From DATLGB01 sp038258425 (lineage in GTDB: Bacteria > Actinomycetota > Thermoleophilia > Solirubrobacterales > Solirubrobacteraceae), in the NCBI GenBank assembly GCA_038258425.1, contig JBBSPV010000050.1, positions 1 through 24,540 on the forward strand: 24,540 nt of DNA, read 5' to 3'. The notes under the pieces are model-generated. The model was not told the DNA's origin and searched no databases. It worked only from the letters and a program-made list of their open reading frames with translations. The position numbers and the translations under genes were made by a program. This document shows, in pieces, positions 7,529-14,545 of this stretch (the first letter of the stretch is position 1; every line of letters starts with the position of its first letter).

Positions 7529-9989
7529 GGAGCTCGCCTCCGAGCTGCTCCCGCAGCCGGGCGACGATGCCGTCGCGCAGCGGCGCGACGTCCTCGTCGG
7601 CGAGCGTGCGGTCGGGGGCCCGGAAGGTCAGGCTCAGGGCGAGCGAGACCCGGCCGGGACCCACCTGGTCGCCGCGGTAGACGTCGAAGACCTCGGCCGC
7701 GGCGAGCAGCGCGCCGCCCGCCTCGCGGACGGCCGCGAGCACCGCGGCCGCCGGGACGTCGTCGCCGACCACGACCGCGAGGTCGAGCCGGACCGCGGGA
7801 AAGGACGTCACGTCGACGTAGGCCGGGACGGTGTCCGCGTAGGTCGTGAGCACCGCGAGGTCGACCTCGACGCCGGCCACCGGCCCCTCGAGGCCCCACT
7901 CGGCGGCGACGGACGGGTGCACCTCGCCGACCCAGCCGGCGGGCTGGCCGTCCGGGCCCACGAGCACCCGGGCGGCGCGGGCGGGGTGCAGCCACGGCTC
8001 CGTCGCGGGCTCGACGGCGACCTCGACACGCAGGGCCCGGGCGAGCGCCTCCAGCACGGCCTTGGCCGCGAACAGGTCGACGGGCGGCGGGTCGCCCTCG
8101 CGCCAGGTGGCAGGGCGCGCGGAACCGGTCAGCAGCGCGCCGACGTGCGTGCGCTCGTCGGGCAGCTCGTGCGCGTCCCACGCCGCGCGCCCGCGCGTCC
8201 CCGCGGGCGGGTCCCAGCGGCCGGGCGGCCGCGGCCGGGCCGCGGCCCACGGGAGGTAGACCCCACCGACCTCGAACAGCCGCACGCCCGGCGTGCCGCG
8301 CCGGGCGTTGAGCGCCGCGGCGTCGAGCAGCGAGCCGAGGACGTGCGTGCGCATGACCGCCTGCTCCTCGCTCATCGGGTTGCGCAGGCGGACGTTGGGG
8401 ACCGCCGAGCGCAGCCGGCGGGCCGTCGCCTCGGAGGTGAAGCTCCAGCTGACCACCTCGAAGAGCCCGGCGCCGACGAGCGCGTCCTCGGCGCGGCGGC
8501 GCAGACGCTGCTCCGGCGCGAGCACCCCGACCGCGCCGCGGCGGGACGGCAGGGTCGCCGGGAGCTTGTCGAGGCCGTCGATGCGGGCGATCTCCTCCAC
8601 GAGGTCGGCCTCGCGCGTGACGTCGCGCCGGAAGTGCGGCACGCGGGCGTCCAGGCCGTCGCCGGCGTTCGAGACGGTGAAGTCGAGTGCCTCGAGGATC
8701 TCGGCCTGACGGTGGCGCGGGACGGCGCGGCCGAGCAGGCGCGCCACCCGCGCCTCGCGCACGTGGACCGTGCCCGTCGGCGGCTGGCCCGGGCCGACGT
8801 CGATCGTCCCCGGCCGCAGCGTCGCGCCGCACAGGCGGACCATGAGCCGGGCGGCGACGGCCTGGGCCTCGAGCGTCTGGCCCGTGGACAGGCCCTTCTC
8901 GTTGCGCCCGGAGGCCTCCGAGCGCAGCCCGAGCCGGGTCGAGGTGCGCTGGACGTTCGGCCCGTCCCAGGTGGCGACCTCCATCGCGACGCGCGTGGTG
9001 CCGGCGTGCACCTCCGAGCGGTTGCCGCCCATGACACCGGCGATCGAGGTCGGCCCGGAGGCGTCGTCGATGACCACCATGCGGTCGTCGAGCAAGCGCT
9101 CGACGTCGTCGAGCGTCGTCACGCGCTCGCCGTCGCGGGCGCGCCGCACGACGAGCTCGCCGCCGTCGACGCGGTCCGCGTCGAAGGCGTGCAGCGGCTG
9201 GCCCGTGAGCAGCATGACGTAGTTCGTGATGTCGACGACCGCGTTGATCGGCCGCTGGCCGGCCGCCATCAGCCGCGCCTTCAGCCACGGCGGCGAGGGC
9301 CCGATCGTCACGTCCTCGAAGAGCCGCAGGGTGAAGCGCGGGCACAGCTCGGGGGCCTCGATCCGGACGGCGAAGCCGTCGACGTCCCCTGGGGTCCCGG
9401 GGTCCTGCTGCCACGGCGGGGGCGCGAGCGGCGCGCCCGTGGCGGCGTGGACCTCGCGGGCGACGCCGTAGACCCCGAGGCAGTCGGGCCGGTTGGGCGT
9501 GATCTCCAGCTCGAGGACGTCCGTGCGCAGCGGCAGGACGTCGGCGAGCGGCGTGCCGGCGGCGAGGCCGTCGTCGAGGACCAGGATGCCGTCGTGGTCG
9601 GTGCCGATGGCGAGCTCGTCCTCGGCGAGGATCATGCCCTCGGACCGCTGACCGCGGAGCTTGGCCGTCTCGAGCCGCGTGCCGTCGGGCATCACGGCGC
9701 CCGGCCTGGCCACGGCGACGGTCTGGCCCGCGGCGACGTTCGGCGCGCCGCAGACGATGTGACTGGTGTCCCCGGTCCCGACGTCCACGGTGCACACCCG
9801 GAGACGGTCGGCGTCCGGGTGCGGGCCGGCGGTGCGCACCTTGCCCACGACGAAGTGCTCGAGCGCCGTGACCCCATGCGGATGCAGCGCCTCGACCTTG
9901 GTCCCGGTCATGGTGAGGCGCTCCTCGAGCGCGCCGAGCCCGATCGGCGGCGCGCAGAACTCGTGCAGCCACTCGACGGGGACCCTCAT
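7521..9989 (-). CDS. pheT: Phenylalanyl-tRNA synthetase beta subunit
   Basis: The beta chain of the (alpha-beta)2 enzyme charging tRNA-Phe; it edits mischarged Tyr-tRNA and binds tRNA. The 822-aa product has the usual order: an N-terminal OB-fold tRNA-binding domain (VGKVRTAGPHPDADRLRVC, about 48-66), a B3/B4 editing region, B5 around residues 395-480, a class II-like core (LVEEIARIDGLDKLP, VVSWSFTSE, LRNPMSEEQAVMRTHVLGSL) and a C-terminal anticodon-binding FDX-ACB domain (SFPAVRLDLAVVVGDDVPAA to the end). It is full length and intact. The ATG at 9989 overlaps the pheS stop as ATGA. Confidence 0.98.
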   Translation of the reverse strand: MRVPVEWLHEFCAPPIGLGALEERLTMTGTKVEALHPHGVTALEHFVVGKVRTAGPHPDADRLRVCTVDVGTGDTSHIVCGAPNVAAGQTVAVARPGAVMPDGTRLETAKLRGQRSEGMILAEDELAIGTDHDGILVLDDGLAAGTPLADVLPLRTDVLELEITPNRPDCLGVYGVAREVHAATGAPLAPPPWQQDPGTPGDVDGFAVRIEAPELCPRFTLRLFEDVTIGPSPPWLKARLMAAGQRPINAVVDITNYVMLLTGQPLHAFDADRVDGGELVVRRARDGERVTTLDDVERLLDDRMVVIDDASGPTSIAGVMGGNRSEVHAGTTRVAMEVATWDGPNVQRTSTRLGLRSEASGRNEKGLSTGQTLEAQAVAARLMVRLCGATLRPGTIDVGPGQPPTGTVHVREARVARLLGRAVPRHRQAEILEALDFTVSNAGDGLDARVPHFRRDVTREADLVEEIARIDGLDKLPATLPSRRGAVGVLAPEQRLRRRAEDALVGAGLFEVVSWSFTSEATARRLRSAVPNVRLRNPMSEEQAVMRTHVLGSLLDAAALNARRGTPGVRLFEVGGVYLPWAAARPRPPGRWDPPAGTRGRAAWDAHELPDERTHVGALLTGSARPATWREGDPPPVDLFAAKAVLEALARALRVEVAVEPATEPWLHPARAARVLVGPDGQPAGWVGEVHPSVAAEWGLEGPVAGVEVDLAVLTTYADTVPAYVDVTSFPAVRLDLAVVVGDDVPAAAVLAAVREAGGALLAAAEVFDVYRGDQVGPGRVSLALSLTFRAPDRTLADEDVAPLRDGIVARLREQLGGELRG

Positions 9990-11095
9990 CCGAACTGCTC
10001 CAGCAGGCGGACGTCGTTGTCATAGAAGAGCCGCAGGTCGGCGACCCCGTGCTTGAGGAAGGCGACGCGCTCGATGCCGAGGCCGAAGGCGAAGCCCTGG
10101 ATCCTCTCCGGGTCGTACCCGTGCTCGGCGACCCACCCGAAGACGTTCGGGTCGACTTCGCCGGCGCCGAGGATCTCGATCCAGCCCTCACCCTTGCAGA
10201 GGTTGCAGCGCGAGCCGTCGCGCAGGAAGCCGTCCGTGCACTTGAAGCAGCTCACGTCGACCTCGACGCTCGGCTCGGTGAACGGGAAGAAGTGCGGGCG
10301 CAGCCGGACCTCGCGGTCGGGACCGAAGATCGCGCGGGCGAAGGCCAGCAGGGTGCCCTTGAGGTCGGCGAGGGTGACGTCGGCGTCGACCGCCAGGCCC
10401 TCGACTTGGTGGAACTGGGGCGTGTGCGTCGCGTCGTTGTCGCGGCGGTAGGTGCGGCCCGGCACGACGATGTACAGCGGCGGCGGCTCGAGCTCCATGG
10501 CCCGCACCTGCATCGGGCTCGTGTGCGTGCGCAGGACGATGTCCGAAGTCCCCGGGAGGGCATCCGGCCCTCCCACATCGGAGTGGCCCGCATCCGGCGG
10601 GGCCAAGTCGATGTAGAACGTGTCGGACTCGAGCCGGGCCGGGTGGTTGGCGTCGTGGTTGAGCGCGTCGAAGTTGTAGTGGACGAGGTCGATCTCCGGC
10701 CCCTCCGCGACCCGGAAGCCGAGGCCGAGGAAGACGTCCTCGATCTCGCGCCGCGTGGCGGTGAGCAGGTGCAGGCGCCCGACGGGGACGGCGGGCGCGC
10801 CCGGCAGGGTGACGTCGACGGTGTCGGCGGCCAGACGGGCGTCGAGCTCGGCGGCGGCGAGCTCGGCCCGGCGGCGCTCCACGAGCGCCTCGACGGCCTG
10901 GCGCGCCTCGTTGGCCGCCTTGCCGACCGCGCCGCGCTCGGCCGGCGGGAGCTGGGCGACGCCGCGCAGGAGGTTCGGCAGCTCGGCCTTGCGGCCAAGG
11001 TGGGCGACGCGCACCGCCTCGAGGCCGCCGGTGTCCGTGGCGGCCTGGACCGCCCCCTCGGCCTCCGCGCGCAGCTGGGCGATCCGGTCATGCAC
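9986..11095 (-). CDS. pheS: Phenylalanyl-tRNA synthetase alpha subunit
   Basis: Catalytic chain of Phe-tRNA synthetase (369 aa). The N-terminal coiled coil (1-90) is followed by the class II core: HPARLESDTFYI (151-162), RTHTSPMQVRAM (189-200), motif 2 region GRTYRRDNDATHTPQFHQVEGL (starting at 213) and motif 3 GFAFGLGIERVAFLKHGVAD (334-353). Two insertions stand out compared with E. coli PheS. One is about 20 residues, rich in Pro, Gly and Asp, at about 165-184. The other is a four-Cys knuckle, C283-x2-C286-x10-C297-x2-C300, a likely zinc site found in some bacterial PheS proteins. Its ATG overlaps the trmH stop by 8 bp. Confidence 0.98.
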   Translation of the reverse strand: MHDRIAQLRAEAEGAVQAATDTGGLEAVRVAHLGRKAELPNLLRGVAQLPPAERGAVGKAANEARQAVEALVERRRAELAAAELDARLAADTVDVTLPGAPAVPVGRLHLLTATRREIEDVFLGLGFRVAEGPEIDLVHYNFDALNHDANHPARLESDTFYIDLAPPDAGHSDVGGPDALPGTSDIVLRTHTSPMQVRAMELEPPPLYIVVPGRTYRRDNDATHTPQFHQVEGLAVDADVTLADLKGTLLAFARAIFGPDREVRLRPHFFPFTEPSVEVDVSCFKCTDGFLRDGSRCNLCKGEGWIEILGAGEVDPNVFGWVAEHGYDPERIQGFAFGLGIERVAFLKHGVADLRLFYDNDVRLLEQFG

Positions 11096-11792
11096 GGCGG
11101 CGGACCCTATCCGTCTCGTAGAGCGCGACCGTGGCCGCCATGGCGGCGTTGAGGGAGTCCCCGGCGATGGGCACGTGGGCGGTCTCCTCGCACGCGGCGA
11201 GCACCTCGGCCGGGACCCCGTCGCGCTCCGCGCCGACCACGAGCGTCGCCGGCGTCCCGGCGTCCGCGACCGGCACGCCGGCGCGGGCCACGAGCGCCAG
11301 CCGCGGGGCGGGCAGCTCGCCCACGGCCTTCACGCGCCGGACGCCGACGTGGAAGACGGCGCCCATCGAGGCGCGCACGGCCTTCGGGCCGAAGGGATCG
11401 GCGCTGTGCGGCCCGAGGGCGACCGACGACGCCCCGAAGGCATGCGCGGCGCGCAGCACCGTCCCGACGTTGCCCGGGTCGCCGACGCCCCACAGGGCCA
11501 CGCAGCGGCGACCGAGGTCCGGCGCCCAGCGCGCGTCGAACACGCCGATCACCCGGGTGCCCGAGCCGAGCGCCGACAGCTCCGCGAGCAGGTGCGGCGC
11601 GACCGCCTCGCCCTCGAGGCCGCTGCCCTCGGCGACGAGCTTCGCGACGGGCGGCCACCCAGCGGCCTCCGCGGCGTCGACGAGGTCCTCGCCCTCGGCC
11701 ACGAAGCGCCCGAGCTTGTCCCGCCAGCGACGGCCGGTGAGCTTGCGCACCTCCTTGAGGAGCTCGTGGTTGGGGCTGGTGATCGGGGGCAT
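11088..11792 (-). CDS. TrmH/SpoU-family RNA 2'-O-methyltransferase
   Basis: A SAM-dependent, trefoil-knotted methyltransferase of rRNA or tRNA ribose (234 aa). Residues 1-75 form the substrate-binding domain (ITSPNHELLKEVRKLTGRRW near the start). The SPOUT domain carries motif 1 DPGNVGTVLRAAHAFGASSV (105-124, Asn109 and Arg114), motif 2 VVGAERDGVP (185-194) and motif 3 VPIAGDSLNAAMAATVALYE (207-226, Asn215). The target base cannot be told; actinobacterial homologues before pheS are often annotated TsnR or rRNA methyltransferase. The ATG at 11792 is supported by the conserved ITS-N start. No Shine-Dalgarno site exists, because a terminator hairpin and its T-run end only 6 nt upstream. Confidence 0.93.
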   Translation of the reverse strand: MPPITSPNHELLKEVRKLTGRRWRDKLGRFVAEGEDLVDAAEAAGWPPVAKLVAEGSGLEGEAVAPHLLAELSALGSGTRVIGVFDARWAPDLGRRCVALWGVGDPGNVGTVLRAAHAFGASSVALGPHSADPFGPKAVRASMGAVFHVGVRRVKAVGELPAPRLALVARAGVPVADAGTPATLVVGAERDGVPAEVLAACEETAHVPIAGDSLNAAMAATVALYETDRVRRRA

Positions 11793-11798
11793 CGGGGC

Positions 11799-11835
11799 AA
11801 AAGAAAGGGCGCCCGTCCGGATCGGAGGGGCGCCC
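11799..11835 (-). terminator. Rho-independent terminator after infC-rpmI-rplT
   Basis: In the minus-strand transcript two GGGCGCCC arms (11835-11828 and 11814-11807) form an 8-bp stem with three inner pairs and a 5-nt loop, followed at once by TTTCTTTT (11806-11799). The T-run is unusual in this GC-rich window. It begins 28 bp after the rplT stop and ends 6 nt before the trmH start. Confidence 0.85.
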
Positions 11836-11863
11836 GTTGGAAGGCCTTGGTGTGGTCGCGGCG

Positions 11864-12229
11864 CTACGCCGCAGCCTCCACCGCCTCGCGGGCGCTGTCG
11901 GCGAATCGGCGGAACGTCTCGGGGTCACGGACGGCGATGTCGGCGAGCACCTTGCGGTCGAGCTCGATGCCGGCGAGCTTCATGCCGTGCATGAACGTCG
12001 AGTACGACATGCCGTTGAGGCGGGCGGCGGCGTTGATGCGCGTCACCCACAGGCGGCGGAAGTCGCGCTTCTTGTTGCGGCGGTCCCGGTACGCATAGGA
12101 GTCCGCCTTCATCAGGGCTTCCTTCGCCCGGCGGTAGTTCGAGTTCGCCTCGCCGCGGAAGCCCTTGGTCCGCTCGAGGGTCGCGCGGCGCTTCTTGCGC
12201 GCGTGGACGGAACGCTTGACGCGGGTCAC
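11864..12229 (-). CDS. rplT: 50S ribosomal protein L20 (bL20)
   Basis: 121 aa, normal length. Highly conserved blocks VKRSVHARKKRRATLERTKG, YAYRDRRNKKRDFRRLWVTR and INAAARLNGMSYSTFMHGMK are present. bL20 binds 23S rRNA and is essential early in large-subunit assembly; in E. coli and Bacillus it also represses its own operon by binding mRNA. The GTG at 12229 overlaps the rpmI stop as GTGA, indicating coupled translation. A terminator follows 28 bp after the stop. Confidence 0.98.
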   Translation of the reverse strand: MTRVKRSVHARKKRRATLERTKGFRGEANSNYRRAKEALMKADSYAYRDRRNKKRDFRRLWVTRINAAARLNGMSYSTFMHGMKLAGIELDRKVLADIAVRDPETFRRFADSAREAVEAAA

Positions 12230-12429
12230 TTGCCCGAGCCCTCCAGCAGCTTCCGGACGGTGCGCTCGTCGGCCTTGGCGACGGTGACGTCCTTGCGGAA
12301 GCCGCGCTTGCGCTTGGGCGACTTCTTCTCGAGGATGTGGCTCGAGAAGGCGTGACGCGCGCGGAGCTTGCCCGTGCCCGTCTTCTTGAAGCGCTTGGCG
12401 GCGCCGCTGTGGGACTTCATCTTCGGCAT
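12226..12429 (-). CDS. rpmI: 50S ribosomal protein L35 (bL35)
   Basis: 67 aa with the family pattern MPKMKSHSGAAKRFKKTGTG at the N-terminus and HILEKKSPKRKRGFRK in the middle; very basic. It lies between infC and rplT as in most bacteria and overlaps rplT by 4 bp. No Shine-Dalgarno sequence precedes the ATG. The 47-bp gap to infC holds a strong hairpin and a TACCCT hexamer 11 nt before the ATG. Confidence 0.98.
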   Translation of the reverse strand: MPKMKSHSGAAKRFKKTGTGKLRARHAFSSHILEKKSPKRKRGFRKDVTVAKADERTVRKLLEGSGK

Positions 12430-12446
12430 GGCGGGCCGTGAGGGTA

Positions 12447-12470
12447 GCGGACGCCCGGGTGGGCGCCCGC
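12447..12470 (-). promoter_or_regulatory. Hairpin in the infC-rpmI gap, candidate translational operator
   Basis: In the minus-strand RNA a 10-bp stem with one G-U pair (12470-12461 with 12456-12447) closes a 4-nt loop. It ends 17 nt before the rpmI ATG. In E. coli the L20 operator lies around the infC-rpmI junction; whether this hairpin has that role is inference. A TACCCT hexamer (12446-12441) follows it directly. Confidence 0.45.
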
Positions 12471-12476
12471 TCCCGG

Positions 12477-13334
12477 CTACGCCTTCGCCTTCGCCTTGGC
12501 CGGCGCCCGCTTCGGCGCCGCGGCCTTCGGAGCCTCCGCCGGCGTCTCCGCCGGCTCGGCCTGCGCCGCCGCAGGCTCCGGCTTCGCCTCGGGCTCGGCG
12601 GCAGGCTCCGGCTTCGCCTCCGTCTCGGCGGCGGGCTTGGCCTCGGGCTCGGCGGCGGCCTCCGGCTTCGCCTCGGGCTCGGCGGCAGGCTCCGGCTTCG
12701 CCTCAGGCTCGGCGGCGGCGGCCGGCTTGGCCGCGGCCTTGGCCGGCTTGGCGACCTTGCTGCCCCGCGAGGGCGGGGCCTCGTCGGCCGAGCGCAACGG
12801 GCCGAGCATCATCGTCATGTTGCGCCCGTCCTGGATCGGGCGCTGCTCGATCTGGGCGACGCCCTCGAGCTCCTCCGCGAGCCGGGTGAGGATCATCTCC
12901 CCCCGCTCGGGGTGGGCCTGCTCGCGGCCGCGGAACATGATCGTGACCTTGACCTTGTCCTTGGCCTTGAGGAAGCGCTCGACGTGGCCCTTCTTCGTGT
13001 CGTAGTCGTGCTGCGCGATCTTGGGGCGGAACTTGATCTCGCGGATCGTGATCTGCTGCTGGTGCTTGCGGGCCGCCTTCTGGCGCTGGGCCTGCTCGTA
13101 CTTGTACTTCGAGTAGTCCAGCACCCGGCAGACCGGGGGCTTGGCGTCCGGGGCGACCTCGACGAGGTCGAGATCGCGATCCTGGGCGTAGCGAAGCGCT
13201 TCGGCCGTCTTGAGGATGCCCACCTGCTCCCCGTCGGATCCGATGAGCCGGACCTCCGGGACGCGGATGCGCTCGTTCGTGCGGGTCGAGTCGCGCTCGG
13301 GCAGTGACCGGTCGAAGCGACGAGGGACCGGCAC
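12477..13334 (-). CDS. infC: Translation initiation factor IF-3 with long Pro-Glu-Ala-Lys tail
   Basis: IF-3 binds the 30S subunit and checks the start codon and initiator tRNA. The N-domain (RTNERIRVPEVRLIGSDGEQ, 18-37; DLDLVEVAPDAKPPVCRVLD), linker (YEQAQRQKAARKHQQ) and C-domain (KEI-like block IREIKFRPKIAQHDYDTK; VTIMFRGREQAHPERG) are all present and end near residue 180. About 105 further residues follow, made of PEPAAEPEAK repeats and a basic end (KRAPAKAKAKA). A normal IF-3 is about 170-200 aa. The GTG at 13334 gives an N-terminus of about 18 residues before the conserved RTNERI; no Shine-Dalgarno site is evident, so the start is uncertain. It heads the infC-rpmI-rplT operon. Confidence 0.96.
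   Translation of the reverse strand: MPVPRRFDRSLPERDSTRTNERIRVPEVRLIGSDGEQVGILKTAEALRYAQDRDLDLVEVAPDAKPPVCRVLDYSKYKYEQAQRQKAARKHQQQITIREIKFRPKIAQHDYDTKKGHVERFLKAKDKVKVTIMFRGREQAHPERGEMILTRLAEELEGVAQIEQRPIQDGRNMTMMLGPLRSADEAPPSRGSKVAKPAKAAAKPAAAAEPEAKPEPAAEPEAKPEAAAEPEAKPAAETEAKPEPAAEPEAKPEPAAAQAEPAETPAEAPKAAAPKRAPAKAKAKA
12571..12714 (-). repeat. Tandem 30-bp repeat inside the infC tail
   Basis: Copies at 12571-12600, 12601-12630, 12655-12684 and 12685-12714 are 30 bp each and nearly identical, with a shortened 24-bp copy at 12631-12654. Each encodes a variant of PEPAAEPEAK. Lengths are multiples of three, so copy-number change would keep the frame. Confidence 0.85.
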
Positions 13335-13345
13335 TAGGCGTGTAT

Positions 13346-13362
13346 GCGGCTCGTCAAGCCGC
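13346..13362 (-). promoter_or_regulatory. Leader hairpin upstream of infC
   Basis: A perfect 6-bp stem (GCGGCT/AGCCGC) with a 5-nt loop lies 11 nt before the GTG chosen for infC, inside a leader of about 50 nt. It might regulate infC translation or simply be a short hairpin. Confidence 0.3.
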
Positions 13363-13391
13363 GAGGTGGGAAAGCTTCATCAACACGAAGG

Positions 13392-13397
13392 AGTCTA
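13392..13397 (-). promoter_or_regulatory. Candidate -10 element (TAGACT) of the infC operon
   Basis: TAGACT on the minus strand, with TTGCAT 19 bp upstream as a weak -35. A start near 13385 would give a leader of about 50 nt before the infC GTG. It lies between the crp-like stop and infC. Confidence 0.45.
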
Positions 13398-13435
13398 CCC
13401 CACCCACCGGGGGTCGATGCAAGTGTCGCAAGCGT

Positions 13436-14185
13436 TCAGGTCAGCGCCGCTACCAGCCGGTGGTGGCGCAGCGACTCCGGTGGCTTGCCGTGCAGCACCC
13501 AGTTGCCGTCGTCGCGCCGGCTGACGGTACCCGCGCGGGCCAGCTCCCCCATGGCCGTCGTGACGGACGCGCGGTGCGCGCCGACGATGTCGGCCAGCCG
13601 CTGGTGACCCAGCGGCAGGGGCACGACGATCCCGTCGGGGGTGACGCGACCCCAGCGCTCGGCCAGGTGCCACAGGGTGAGGCACAGGCGGTCCGCGACC
13701 CGCTGGTGGTGAGCGATGGCCAGCGCGACCGCGAGGTGGTGGGCGCGGCGGCTGCCGCGGTTGAACAGCTCGACGCCGAGCTGCGGCCACGGGTTGATGC
13801 GCAGGACCAGCCGGTGGTCCAGCGACGCCAGGCGCGTCGGCTCCAGGACGCTCCACCCCACCTCGGCGCGGACGTGGGAGCCCTCCTCGTCCCACGCCCA
13901 GGGCCGCATGACGTCTCCGGGGCCGATGAGCTCCACGCAGCGGCGGCCCAGCACGTCGACCTCGCGGCTGAGCAGCCCGTCCACGACGAGGAAGCCGCGG
14001 TGGTGGGCGTCGGGCTCGAGGGCCCCCATGGCGTCCCAGTCCCCCGGCGAGAGCCGCTGGACCCGCGTGAGGGCCTCGCGGCGCGCCCGCTCGACCTGTT
14101 CGGGGTCGAGCAGCTCGGCGAGATCCGGGTCGGCGTCGACGATGGAGATGGCGGCCACGCGGCGTCCATACCCGTTCGGCGCCAT
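13436..14185 (-). CDS. Crp/Fnr-family transcriptional regulator
   Basis: 249 aa from the ATG at 14185. Residues about 30-150 fit a cyclic-nucleotide-binding-like beta roll (FLVVDGLLSREVDVLGRRCV, ELIGPGDVMRPW), and the C-terminal winged helix contains PLGHQRLADIVGAHRASVTT and AMGELARAGTVSRRDDGNWVL, the recognition-helix pattern of this family. The classic cAMP-binding RTA/S signature is not clear, so the ligand is unknown. An alternative GTG start at 14158 would give MAAISIVDADPDL, which resembles the beginnings of related actinobacterial proteins, and has TATGGA 6 nt before it. It is divergent from a small membrane-protein gene 94 bp away, which it may control. Confidence 0.9.
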   Translation of the reverse strand: MAPNGYGRRVAAISIVDADPDLAELLDPEQVERARREALTRVQRLSPGDWDAMGALEPDAHHRGFLVVDGLLSREVDVLGRRCVELIGPGDVMRPWAWDEEGSHVRAEVGWSVLEPTRLASLDHRLVLRINPWPQLGVELFNRGSRRAHHLAVALAIAHHQRVADRLCLTLWHLAERWGRVTPDGIVVPLPLGHQRLADIVGAHRASVTTAMGELARAGTVSRRDDGNWVLHGKPPESLRHHRLVAALT

Positions 14186-14244
14186 GTCGGACCCCCGACG
14201 TCGCAGGCGCAACACCGCGCCGGACACGGGCCCCGGCCGGCGCT

Positions 14245-14272
14245 TACGGTCGTCGCCCTTCGACCCAAGGAG
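14245..14272 (+). promoter_or_regulatory. Candidate promoter and strong RBS of the 46-aa membrane protein
   Basis: TACGGT (14245-14250) fits TAnnnT. A start near 14257 gives a leader of about 23 nt carrying AAGGAG (14267-14272), 7 nt before the ATG. Among the plus-strand genes here it is the clearest Shine-Dalgarno site, in contrast to the apparently leaderless genes. Confidence 0.5.
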
Positions 14273-14279
14273 CCTTCAC

Positions 14280-14420
14280 ATGCTGCTGGTCCTCGCCGTC
14301 ATCCTGCTCATCATCGCCATCGCGGGCGGCATCATCGTACACCCGCTGCTGTTCGCGATCGCGATCCTCGCCCTCGTCCTGTTCTTCGCCAACGGCCGCA
14401 GCGGCCGCGCCGCGATCTAG
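14280..14420 (+). CDS. Small two-helix membrane protein (46 aa)
   Basis: ATG at 14280, TAG at 14418. The product has two hydrophobic segments, MLLVLAVILLIIAIAGGIIV (1-20) and LLFAIAILALVLFFA (23-37), joined by HP, with the short basic end NGRSGRAAI. This is a very hydrophobic hairpin protein without recognisable catalytic residues; short proteins of this look are widespread in actinobacteria, function unknown. A strong AAGGAG site 7 nt upstream and a TACGGT element support real, perhaps high, expression. It is divergent from the Crp-like gene and convergent with the thioesterase gene. Confidence 0.75.
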   Translation: MLLVLAVILLIIAIAGGIIVHPLLFAIAILALVLFFANGRSGRAAI

Positions 14421-14429
14421 TCCGGGGAG

Positions 14430-14519
14430 GCGCCCCGGGGCGCGCACCGGGTCGTCGCGAGGCGGTGCGCATCCCGGCCCCCGTCGGGGTGCGCACCGCG
14501 TCGTCACGACGGGGTGCGC
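14430..14519. terminator. Three GC-rich hairpins between convergent genes
   Basis: The 125-bp convergent gap holds a perfect palindrome GCGCCCCGGGGCGC (14430-14443), an 8-bp stem GCGCACCG/CGGTGCGC (14442-14449 with 14463-14470), and a 7-bp stem GCGCACC/GGTGCGC (14491-14497 with 14513-14519) enclosing GTCGTCACGAC. The last two share a 19-bp direct repeat with two mismatches (14442-14460 and 14491-14509). No T-runs follow; a bidirectional U-less terminator is likely. Confidence 0.6.
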
Positions 14520-14545
14520 GCCCCGGTGGCGCCTCAGCCTCGGCC

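Noticed and set aside
11836..11863. Leader peptide or T-box controlling pheST
   Set aside because: Only 28 nt separate rplT from the hairpin; there is no Phe-rich reading frame and no room for a T-box.
14430..14519. CRISPR array
   Set aside because: Only two imperfect copies of a 19-bp unit, no regular spacers and no cas genes; better explained as convergent terminators.
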